This document shows, one piece after another, positions 20,228-29,734 of a stretch of DNA of 64,000 nucleotides. The notes below the pieces were generated by a model that was not told the DNA's origin, ran no database searches, and was given only the letters and a program-made list of their open reading frames with translations. The stretch is taken from contig OX457033.1 of assembly GCA_949752745.1 (NCBI GenBank), positions 19,941,907 through 20,005,906 on the forward strand. The letters run 5' to 3'. How positions within the stretch are numbered: the stretch's first letter is position 1; every line of letters starts with the position of its first letter. Source of the DNA: Protula sp. h YS-2021. Taxonomy: Eukaryota; Annelida; Polychaeta; Sabellida; Serpulidae. The position numbers were made by a program, and so were the translations under genes.

Positions 20228-20678
20228 GTGGGCAATTTTCAATGTATGCCACATTAATTTTTGTCTTAATTTACCATGTTAATTGATAGAAAACATAATA
20301 TCCTTATATGCTTTATAAATAAACTTTTCAATATATGTGTTTCCTTTCTTGACATAAATAACATTCTAAGTGCATAAGTGCACATGAACTTATTTATGGA
20401 AGAAAGAAATTTGATTGGTTCACACAATTTTTCCTTGGGAGAGCTATCCTTTGTATGATGTCTGTCATTGCTTTTTCTGCTGTTGGTGAGAAATGATCAA
20501 ATTTTTATAATTACCCTCCTATCTTTCCCGGGCAATTTTCAGTGTACCCCACATTAATGTTGTCATAATTCATCATGTTAATTGTTACAAAACATAATAT
20601 TTTTTATATGTATTATAAATAAACTTGCTACCTTTTCAACATATGTGTTTCCTTTGCTGACACAAATGTAATTTTAGA
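20228..20678 (+). repeat. Split direct repeats B1-A2-B2 of the DIRS-type element
   Basis: B1 (20228-20372) and B2 (20528-20678) share GGGCAATTTTCA, CCACATTAAT, TATAAATAAACTT and ATATGTGTTTCCTTT. A2 (20372-20513) lies between them and matches A1 at 6281-6413. This overlapping B-A-B end allows a circular intermediate to be rebuilt, as proposed for PAT and Ngaro elements. Confidence 0.7.
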
Positions 20679-20679
20679 G

Positions 20680-21750
20680 TGCTTTTAAGTTATGCAGATT
20701 TACTTATTTATTTTTCTTTAGTCCTTCATTTGATTTAATGCACTGAAATAGAGATAATAAAATCACTTATGCCTAAAATAAAATCACTTATTCCTTCATG
20801 TTTCCTATCTGTTTCTTACTTGATCAGCGATAAATAAATGAAATTAAATTAAAATCCGTGGAAGTAACCAAATGTCTGGCAACGCTGTGCCTTATCCAAT
20901 ATGATTCCAAGCCATATTTCGATCTGAATCTTATGGGGATGTTTTCTAAATAATCAAAAAGCACCGAAATGATAACAAAAGACACTCTTAGTAGAACTGA
21001 AATCCATAACTTTAAAATATATGTTTAAGGTTATTATGCAAAATCAGTTAAAATACGCAAAAAAGAGTGTTCAAACGCATATAAAATAGAGCATAAATAC
21101 AATGACTGAATCTGCAGAGATGCCAGGGATGAAAGAAGGGATCTGCAACACAAGGTTGCTTAAGTTGAAGCGCAAATTGAAATGGTTCATCAAGTGTCAA
21201 ATGATAAATGCAGCAGGTTTCATGTCATCAGACACACCATGTTAGACGTCGTTATTTGGAGTTATCTTCACTTATTATAAAATCTATGCCTTTCGTTAGT
21301 AAACTGTAAAAAGCTGATCAAATAGCGGTTTGGAATATCACAATAATGCCACATTATTTCTGACATGATGCAGTGGGCATCCTATTTTATTTACTGTCAC
21401 ATTCTCAATGCCAGAGAAAAATCATTTGCTAAACAATTGCTACAATATGGCGTTAGTGTGTTGGTATCATTTCACTATATAAACGAACGCTATTTGAGGA
21501 CTTAAATGACATGTCATTAGAAAATAAGCTAGTAGTATAGTATAATTTTGATGTTTTTTGCACTTCAAAGAGATTAGTGGATATTAGATTAGACTGTAAA
21601 TCTTTTCTGACATCCTACACATTCAGAGTGTGATCCTCCTCTTAATAGTTGCTTAGGCGTAGGATAGATATGCCCTATTATGGCATATAGAATTGACGCA
21701 CGCACTATTATGACCACGACTTTTCGCAACATTTTTGTCTCCACTGATTG
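20680..21750. other. Resumed tandem-unit spacer
   Basis: Sequence after the insertion aligns with units 2 and 3 (31190 onwards and 42380 onwards), for example ATGCAGATTTAC and TTTCTTTAGTCCTTCATT. A 47-codon plus-strand ORF at about 21102-21245 (MTESAEMPG, then LLKLKRKLK) resembles one in unit 3 at 43780-43890 (RRKLLRLKLKLK). Coding is not established. Confidence 0.4.
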
Positions 21751-21752
21751 AT

Positions 21753-21826
21753 AATATATAAACTGTGATACAGCTGAACTGAGAGTCGTTATTAGTGCAC
21801 GTCATATCACTTTCTTTTTCCTATAG
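21753..21826 (+). promoter_or_regulatory. Promoter/5'UTR of membrane-protein gene copy 1
   Basis: A TATA box (ATATATAAAC, 21753-21762) lies about 95 bases before the ATG. The block GAGAGTCGTTATTAGTGCACG after it is conserved in the other units, as is CTTTTTCC(T)ATAGGC near 21820, which looks like a 3' splice site. The TATA is weaker in units 2-4. Confidence 0.5.
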
Positions 21827-21854
21827 GCATATTTAATTACTTCAACCGCCTCAA

Positions 21855-22433
21855 ATGTCAGAAGTAGAAACTTCGCCAGGTGAGAGCGGGCACCCGTCCG
21901 CATCAATACATGGAAGCACGTGTAATGCGACAGGAGTAGAGAGCATGATTGAAAATACTGGCTTCTCAGTTAAAATCGTCATCGGTTTTTCGGTAATCAT
22001 CATAGTTCTCGCAATTATTGTTTCAGTGTTAGCTGCTGAATTATTCAGAATAAAATTCCGTAAAAGGGGAGTTCACAGAGGCCAGCAGACTGAAAGTACG
22101 TCATCTCATGACCACGCTGCACGAGCCACTGATGGTTACATCAATATTAATATGAATGTTGTCGGTCAAAACATAAAAACGAAGAATTCATCGAAGAGAA
22201 AAACTAATGTTAATACAGATAAGAAAAAGGCTGGAACCAGAGGAAACAACTCTAATGATGCACAGAAATCAACAAAGTGCAAAAATGCAGCCGGAGAAAA
22301 ATATGAATATTGCAAAAGGCATTCCTATGAAAACGTACAACGTGGCGTGCTTCAGGCAGAATATGAGAACATTCGGAACCCAGAAAACGTCCTTGAAGAT
22401 GATATTTCAGCTATTTACCACACTATAGAGTAA
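21855..22433 (+). CDS. Single-pass membrane protein with tyrosine-motif cytoplasmic tail, copy 1
   Basis: 192 residues in one exon. The in-frame TAA 18 bases upstream supports this ATG. A short N-terminus (1-37) has an N-glycosylation site (NAT at 24-26) and no signal peptide. One transmembrane helix spans about 39-61 (IVIGFSVIIIVLAIIVSVLA) and is followed by basic residues (FRIKFRKR), giving an Nout-Cin type III topology. The tail has tyrosines at 95 (YINI), 150/152, 158 (YENV), 170 (YENI) and 188 (YHTI). Y158-x2-V-x8-Y170-x2-I has ITAM-like spacing, and three are YxN, the Grb2 SH2 preference. I infer a signalling adaptor or co-receptor; the family was not recognised. An AATAAA signal lies at 22521. 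Three more copies occur downstream, all damaged. Confidence 0.75.
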   Translation: MSEVETSPGESGHPSASIHGSTCNATGVESMIENTGFSVKIVIGFSVIIIVLAIIVSVLAAELFRIKFRKRGVHRGQQTESTSSHDHAARATDGYININMNVVGQNIKTKNSSKRKTNVNTDKKKAGTRGNNSNDAQKSTKCKNAAGEKYEYCKRHSYENVQRGVLQAEYENIRNPENVLEDDISAIYHTIE

Positions 22434-22520
22434 ACATGCTTATTTTTATGTAAAAGCATTTAACCGTTTAAAAGTTCTCTACAAAATGTGACATATAATA
22501 TCAAAAACAGTATATTTTAT

Positions 22521-22526
22521 AATAAA
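22521..22526 (+). terminator. Polyadenylation signal of membrane-protein copy 1
   Basis: AATAAA, 88 bases after the stop codon. A second AATAAA lies near 22594. Confidence 0.5.
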
Positions 22527-22619
22527 ATGACAGTTAATTGTCAACAAAACCTCTTGACGTCAAGCAATGTATATAATTTGTATACAGGCAGTTGAATAAA
22601 ACTGACCGTTAATTTTTTT

Positions 22620-23060
22620 AAAAACTTTACTCCGGCATCGTTCGGGCACTTAAACACCATGCTGCAGACGTTGCATTCATACCTTGCCTTGTTCATGAAC
22701 TTTTAAGTATCTTCTGTAACTACCTTTATAATGAAAACCTGCCGCAAAGACATTGCACTTCTGCTGCTTCTCTGACCCGTGAGTTATCTTGTGTCACTTC
22801 AACCCTTCGTTAACCTTACATGATTTATCGCAAATGTTACACTTGAAGGTTTGCCATCATTATTCCGCTTAAAATGTGCATTTAAATTCTTTCTATGCGA
22901 ACAAATTGCTCACAAGCGGAACTGTTAAAAGATTTTACACCAGTGTGTAGATTTTAATGATTTTGTAAATTCCGTTTCTCAAAATAAATCTGATCATAAA
23001 ACTCGCATCTTCACACTAATGTGATATCTGTCATACCTCAGCAGGTGCCAATGTCACCTG
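22620..23060 (-). pseudogene. C2H2 zinc-finger relic, unit 1
   Basis: Minus-strand translation in mixed frames gives finger-like pieces: EKQQKCNVF, GFHYKGSYRRYLKVHEQGK, then CNVCSMVFKCPND, with linker-like spacing. Stops and frameshifts are many. It lies tail-to-tail with the membrane-protein gene, and the same arrangement recurs in all four units. It derives from a multi-finger DNA-binding protein gene. Confidence 0.6.
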
Positions 23061-23299
23061 AAAGCTTTTGCTTTGCTTTTTGGTTCATTATTTGTGTGTA
23101 CCAGAAGATGCATATTTTACCGCAGAAGGAACAGGCATGATAATTATCTTTATTCTCTGGTACTGGTGTATTGATGTTCATATTGTTCCTTTACTTTTCT
23201 TTAAAACTGACATTTGTGATAATCTCCAACATTCCCGAAGATTTAAACATCTCACTGATCCCCCTTACAGATCATTATAGATTTAGTATTTTCAACATC

Positions 23300-25230
23300 A
23301 CAAGATCCACTTCTTAATATCTGATGCAAAAATCGAGTAATCCTGAGAACAAAAGAATTTACATTTTTTAAACATTCCAGGCATGAATATGAATTTTAAG
23401 CAAAAAACAAACATGTGAAAATTTTCCGACACAGAAAACGAATTTCAATTTCTAAGTAGCAAATTTCCTTCAGTGAACGATTAATGTATTTTTCAATATG
23501 TTTCTTAAGTCAAAAGAATGCAAGCTATATATTTAACCCGCTTTAGTTAAGGAAGTACAAAGTTTGAAGTTTCTACAAAGCACAAATACGTTAAGTTACC
23601 AGAACCTTAATTATAACTACATGTCATCCTCATATTTCAGTATTTTGTGCAAGAAATACAATGTCATATTGTTTCCATACGGGAATTCGAAAAATCAACC
23701 TACTAGCCAAATACACCAAGGGACGTCATGCGCTCATGAAGCAAAGGCCTGCACTCATCAAGTATGCACTCATAGTGAACTTCTGCATATGCTCATCACA
23801 TGAAGGTTCAAATGTGCTTATCACGTGAATGCCTGCATATGATGCTAGCGTGAAGGTTCCTATATGCTCCTCATGTGAAGGCCTGAATGCAGTCATCACT
23901 ACAATTGGCTTAGCGAATGCAGTGAGTTAGAACACCTGTTACTGAATTCAAATTTAATTAATCTTCATGCCACGCTTTTTATTTTATTGAATAACTGATG
24001 TAAAATTCAGAAATACGGCCGTGTTAAAAATCTCCCAATGTCTAAGGAATAAAGGTTGTTTAAATTGTAATAATGATAATGAGCTTTATATCTCATATAT
24101 ACTGCAGAGGAATTATTACCATCTAAACTTTGAAGAGAAAATGACCTCGTTTATCAAATAGCTTAATACTGCATGTGATTTGCACCAGACTGTGGAAAGA
24201 AAATATTAAATAGCACTGTGTGAGCAGAGGATAAGCTATATACTATATGTCAGTAATGAAATTAAGCAATTGTTCTAAAATGTAATAATTTGAGCACATC
24301 CATAGAAACTATTGAACTGTAGTTCATGACTTCGTTGCTCTTTTTAAAAATCGTACGTCAGGTATCATTTTCTCAACAGGCTCTGGGTGTATGTGTGATT
24401 CATGTTGTAACTGATACACACTCAAGAAGAAAGCCGCATTAAAAAAATAAAACTGGAATGGCAAACGGATGCACATGAATAGTATGTACCTAGCATTTAT
24501 ACAGAAAAGAGCCTAACTTGAAGCAGGATTTCTATAGTTGATGTTTCCTACCAAAACAAAAATGATGCCAATATTTCAAATGAACAGGACCAGTATTCCT
24601 TCAACAGCTTTAAGTAGTTCGAATCTTTGGGCCAGGGATGTCGGAAAATGTGTTGAAAAGATTATGTTGAAAAATAATGTTCTCTGTCAAACGGGATGCA
24701 AAACTAGAACAATTACAAAAAACGGTAACTGTTTGTTCTGTTTGGCAGAGTTGAAAAATACGATAGTGATACTGCTGAGAAACTAGACCCATTCCACTAA
24801 AATGTTTGAACTATTACACTGTGATATTTATTGAAATTTATTGAAAAGACTGCAAGGAATAGAGATGGTTTTGGAGTAACGACATACGGCTATTGACACA
24901 TAACATAAAGTTATTGGTATTCTCGTGCACAGTTTAGGTAACAAACTTTATATATAGGCATCATTAACGTTGGTTCCACTTTTGCTACAAGTACTGTGCA
25001 TTTACTTGTTCAGTCACAGTTCTCTACGCCTTTTCAACACCTGTGTTGCTCAGTTCTAATGAGGCTGGCATGCGATTATTAGTCCAATACACCTTAGATC
25101 GCAAAAGCTTGCTCACGTAATTCTTTCACGAAGGCAAACACTTTGGCATAAATGAATGCAACTACTTCTATTTTGGGTTCTGTAATAATGTTTCTTTCCA
25201 GTCATCTCTTAGAACTTATGTTGTTTAAAA
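23300..25230. other. Unit 1 spacer with imperfect 25-bp repeats
   Basis: At 23730-23905 about six degenerate copies of a unit near TGCTCATCACATGAAGGTT occur. Related arrays lie at 34670-34805 and 56270-56670. The rest (24000-25230) aligns with 36100-37400 and 47800-48990. An 82-codon frame at 24538 is partly shared with 48267 (MPIFQMNR versus MPIYQLNR) but has no recognised domain. Confidence 0.45.
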
Positions 25231-25234
25231 ATTT

Positions 25235-25440
25235 TATTTTTGATATGAAAATATTAGTCTATTTTTTAATAAAAAATTCAGAAGTACACATCTGTAAATC
25301 AATAATGACTGGTCCTTGTATACAGTATTTTTCTTTCTTGATTCTTGAGATCAAAAAGTGTGTTGTTACTATTGATCTCAATAATTCAAGCTTTCATCTC
25401 CAAAATTTAATTGACGATACCTTAAATTTTATGTAAATGT
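25235..25440 (-). repeat. Dispersed repeat, inverted copy of 57240-57450
   Basis: The reverse complement of this segment matches 57240-57450, sharing TTTGGAGATGAAA, AAGGACCAGTCATTATT and ACAGATGTGT. The copies are diverged and in opposite orientation. Confidence 0.55.
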
Positions 25441-25800
25441 GTGTCTCAAACAAAAATTGCGCGGGAGATGCAGCCCTATGTGTCCGTTGAGTTGTATTAT
25501 GTCTCATACAGTAGGCGAATGGTACAACAAGAGCTCCGCGTACTCCTGATATTGTTACATTTAGTACAGATTTGATTGATTATGCTACATCTATTGAGGG
25601 AAACATTAATTTTCCTTGCCTGGTTGGTGACAAAATTACAGTTTGCGATGGTTACATTGAGCTGATGTGGGTTGTAGCTATTTACAGAAAATATTTTAAT
25701 GTATGGGTAGTTGATTGTAAGCATATAAGCAACTTCTTCAGAAGATTCAAACATTTGTTTCAATGCACTCAAAATTACAATAAATTAACATACTAAACTT
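25440..25800 (+). pseudogene. Possible OTU-like peptidase fragment
   Basis: A plus-strand frame ending at 25796 reads IDYATSIEGN, then GYIELMWVVAIYRKYFNVWV. The pattern Gly-x-Ile-Glu-Leu followed by a hydrophobic strand and an aromatic-Val-Trp strand recalls the central part of OTU-fold cysteine proteases found in mobile elements. The expected catalytic Cys and His blocks were not found. The call is tentative. Confidence 0.2.
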
Positions 25801-26962
25801 CTACCACACAGAATTTGCTGCATCTGCAAAATGAGGAAATCTGCAGTATGCTTAGAGATTATGATATACCTTTAATCCACCCCTTCCTACAGTGAGTGCA
25901 CCAGAACTGTTCTAATGCTAGCATAAATATACCTAAACAAGGGTTAGATATTACTTCAGAAAATGATTCAACTGAGATTTGGAGCGAAGACAGTTCACAA
26001 CATAATTCCTGTATAAAAAACGATTATTGAAACATATAACATATATAAAACCAAATAAACAAAAAAGTACATTAAGTCGAATAGAATGCATTTCGGAGTA
26101 ATTTTCAAAAGAAATGTGAATTTCATCCGTTTATGATTTTTCACATTATATGTGAGCCGCAACATTGTACAGCTTCTGTTCTTTTTTATCTTTTGTATTT
26201 ACAGTTAAACATAGCATTTAGATATATCACATAATTATGTCAGGATACATATAAATTAACTGCTTTAATTACACAGAAAATGCTTGTGTAGGTATTCACA
26301 AGAAGAAGTTGTGATCAAAAAGCTCTCCACCACCATAAAAAGATATCGGGCGTTTACAAAAACATACACAGCTTTTCTTTCAGCTGACAATGGACAAAAT
26401 TATAGCGAAGTGTGAGGGGCGGGATAAATTCTTGATCACAAACAGAATCATATGTGTCAAAGCAAACCAGCCGCGAGCACAAATTGACGTACCTTTTTTT
26501 TGGTGTATATTTTGTAATATCATTGTACGAGTTCTTATTTTGAAATGTATCTGCATATAATCTAAATTATCGCCTCCTAAATGTTTTAACTTTAAACATA
26601 AGACATAATTATTGCAGGATTATGGTCTAGTGGCGTATAAAACATCTCTGTTTTCAAAAATACTAATTTGATTTTACACATTTTTTACTAATATGTATAT
26701 TGTCATAAACGTAATAAGATTTTCTTATGCTTTGAATTTTCCTAACAATTACTGACATCAGATCCCTGTGATTATAAAATACAATGCGCTGTCAATAACA
26801 AACCTTCACATTTTTACACATTTTCACTCATTTACAGTTAGTAAAAGAGCACTGCATTATTTATAACATGCGAGAAAAAAGTCACAATGGAAAAGTTACA
26901 TGTTTTACACAGAAAAAAAATCTGCAACAAACTATTGTTCAAGTTATACAAAGTAATAATTT

Positions 26963-29255
26963 TTATGAAGACAAAAAAGTTCTATTTTTTTTGTAAAGAC
27001 ATCTGTAAAAACACATCGCTATATATTCCAATATTTCACCCATTGTAAGCAAACTGGCTCCAAGAAACAAGCCAAGCTGGCCACCAAGATTAGAAATCAA
27101 TGTGTCTTCAGTGTATGCTTTTATTTGTTTAGTTTCAGTATACTGTAATATTGGAAAAAACACGTTTAAGTGTATCATGTTTTGCCGGATTTCGTCAGCT
27201 GTCCTGTAAGGGCTGCTGACAACACTTGCTAATTCCGTTAAGATGGGGCTTGGTAATTGCAATGACGATATTTTTGTTTCATATATAGTTTGTTTACATG
27301 GATACAGACATTTACATTTTGTAAAATACATAGATTCCCTGTAGCGGATACAGGAATAGTAGTCGTTAAGGTTACACAAAGAGTTCAAATCGAACGAACA
27401 ATTGCAACCATAAAGCACGTGCTCAATCATACAGTCTAACATACAACTTTCAAAACTATACCGCCCCAATTTTAAAGTCTTGTATGAATAAGAGTTGAGT
27501 TCATTCTCCCCCATGCATGACACGTTTGAGTAAGGAGGCGGAAGAGTTTCAATGATATTTTTGTTGATTGCTATGTAGGCCTCTTTACCCGGCTCTATAG
27601 CGGATGCCTGTTCGTTGACACGTGGATACGTGCTGTGGTCATGCACGACTACTTTGACACCCATACCATAGGATGCGCTTACAAAGTAGTTTTCCACGTC
27701 AACATTGATCCAAACTCCTACATAACAAACAAAAGAAGGAATAACATTGACTAGTACAAGCAATGTTAACATAATTTTTTTATCTCTTCTCTACTAGTTT
27801 TTTTGTTCATAACATTGACTATTATCAGTTGAATACATTTTGATCTTTTCTAAGCTAGCTTTGTTTGTTTTTGGTTTTTGTCTAGTTCAAAGTATGTTAT
27901 ATTACATTTGAGGGTTATTACGTACTTTCTACGCATATCAAACCAACCTTTTTGAAAAATTAAACATCAGCGAAATTTAAAAGTATAATACATATTATCC
28001 AAATATACGTATATACAAGGATATGCCTGTGCAACTTGCAAAACTAAGCCATAAAGTCGCCTTTTATACATATACATACATATACGTACACTTTAACCGC
28101 TATTAATTACGCACCTTATCGGAAAATTATTTGAATGAGACAACTTGTACATACAAAACAATGCTATTCCACGCTCGATTTAGTTTTAATTACATCAGTG
28201 CATTATAATTTAAATAACCAATTTGCATACTAAGAATTACAGTTGCACTCGTTATAAATAACAGCAAATTTTACATTGTCTGTTATTTATTGATATTTGT
28301 AAGATACAAAAATTCAGCATGACAAAGATGACGTCTTAGAAATCAAGCGATATTTGTTTTGCATAGCCTAGGCTGCTATATTTACGAAGAATTTAAGAAG
28401 AAAGGAAGGTATAATTTCGCTTCTGTTCGCCTATCAACGACATTGTGGTTTGTGGTTTTCGTGCTATGAGAGCAACATATCATGGGGCTGATACTGTATC
28501 TTTGTAACAGACTTGGGCATTCGTAGATGGTTTAATCACATAGCTTCAATATGTCGCGGTATCCAATACAAAGTAATCAAAATACTCTAATAAACATTTC
28601 TTTATTATATTATCTGTCATGAAATTATAAAACTACGACTAGCAAACTTACTTAGACCATATAGATAACCGGGCTGAGTTGTGAACTTGCTGCCTACACT
28701 GCCTTCTATTGCATCTTCCATAAACGTCAAACATATACCTGTATCTGTCATTCTGACTGCAAAGTAATCCGTGCAATTAAAGATTTTTGCATTAAACTTA
28801 CACTCAATCAAAAAGAAAGGTATTGTATAGCTAAACATATCCCCTAAGATATGAGACCGCAGTAGCCGCTTCACATTCGGGTGTTCCGTTGCATTTGTGT
28901 ATTCATGAAGTTCTAAATATTTCATCCAGAATTCCAACTCAGTATTATTCTGCAAATAAGATTTGGGAAACCGGTTCATTTGGCAAATTGATACTGCTGG
29001 AAACTGCAGATGATCAGCAGTAAACAGAGATATTTTAGTTGAACTTTCAAAACTGTAATATTTCATTATTGAAAAAATTGAAAATGTTAAGTAGCTTATC
29101 AACATTGCTAACATCATGAAAATCCAAACACATCGCCTGATGAAATTTGAGTTTGTATCACACGCTTGACTTAATCCATGAAGCGTGGCCGAATTCGCAA
29201 ATTCTTGTAGCGATTGTATTTGGTTGTTATGAATTGTTTGTGTTGATTTCTCCAT
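26963..29255 (-). CDS. DEG/ENaC family cation channel subunit, copy 2
   Basis: Same two-exon structure as copy 1: exon 1 28652-29255, exon 2 26963-27717, about 452 residues. GTAAGT donor in phase 1 and acceptor ...TAG before GAGTTTGG. The His-Gly motif, post-TM1 FPAVSICQMN, the extracellular cysteines and GLFLGAS in TM2 are all kept. The C-terminal tail is longer than copy 1 (ends KNRTFLSS) because the stop is displaced. Substitutions relative to copy 1 are scattered and no break was seen, which suggests selection on a working paralogue. Confidence 0.9.
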
Positions 29256-29527
29256 TTCTTTATATTTTAATATTAACTTAATAAAACGTGATAGTTTTGA
29301 TGATTGACATATGACAAAGTACCCTCATCCCATTATTTTACAACAAAATATGGCCTTGCGCCATTATGCATAGACCTTTTTATTTGCTATCCAATAAATC
29401 CAGCACTGGTGTTAATTGAAGTTCTAAACATTATCTCTGGGGCGAAATTACAAATAACAATTAAACAAATTAACTTGTGTTGTGTCATGTCACCCCGCTA
29501 AAAGCAACTTGATGTCATAAACACAAA

Positions 29528-29731
29528 ATGAATTGTGTTTGTTCATTTGCGTCTTCAATATTGGTTTTTGCTTTGGTAGCGACAACACCCGAATGTAATA
29601 GGACGCATGCACGGGCTAAAAGGCAATTATGGGGTTATGAGAGTGCCAGTGATTCAAGTGTGTTGAACAAAGACTGCAAAATGCTTTTACAATTTGACAA
29701 GGATCAGCAATATAGCATATTACTACATTAA
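29528..29731 (+). CDS. Short ORF head-to-head with DEG/ENaC copy 2, 67 aa
   Basis: Longest of the three related short ORFs. It begins MNCVCSFASSILVFALVATT, a weak signal-peptide-like stretch, then ECNRTHARAKRQLWGYES. A Lys-Arg pair before Gln would suit prohormone cleavage with pyroglutamate formation. It starts 272 bp from the channel start on the other strand. Units 1 and 3 keep the N-terminal part but diverge after QL. A peptide precursor, a lone first exon and chance conservation all remain possible. Confidence 0.35.
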   Translation: MNCVCSFASSILVFALVATTPECNRTHARAKRQLWGYESASDSSVLNKDCKMLLQFDKDQQYSILLH

Positions 29732-29734
29732 TAT

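Larger units (their letters stand above)
6271..20668 (+). mobile_element. DIRS-superfamily retrotransposon (decayed), split by an LTR element
   Basis: The outer element is about 4.1 kb of tyrosine-recombinase retrotransposon on the plus strand, interrupted by a 10.3-kb Ty3/Gypsy element. Its termini are split direct repeats: A1 (about 6281-6413), then B1 (20228-20372), A2 (20372-20513) and B2 (20528-20678). A1-ORFs-B1-A2-B2 is the layout known for PAT and Ngaro groups; DIRS1 itself has inverted repeats. Coding remnants run in order: a Cys/His-rich Gag motif, RT, RNase H, tyrosine recombinase, all broken by stops and frameshifts. Units 2 and 3 of the array carry the uninterrupted site (about 31150 and 42351), which fixes the insertion ends to within a few bases. 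No target duplication is apparent, as expected for recombinase-mediated integration. Confidence 0.8.

Noticed and set aside
21826..21854. Upstream exon encoding a large ectodomain for the membrane protein
   Set aside because: An in-frame TAA lies 18 bases before the ATG, within the presumed exon, so coding cannot enter from an upstream exon in this frame.
5407..29731. Short ORFs as first exons of the membrane-protein gene
   Set aside because: They are 4 kb or more upstream and the membrane-protein exon has its own start after an in-frame stop; no splice link could be shown.
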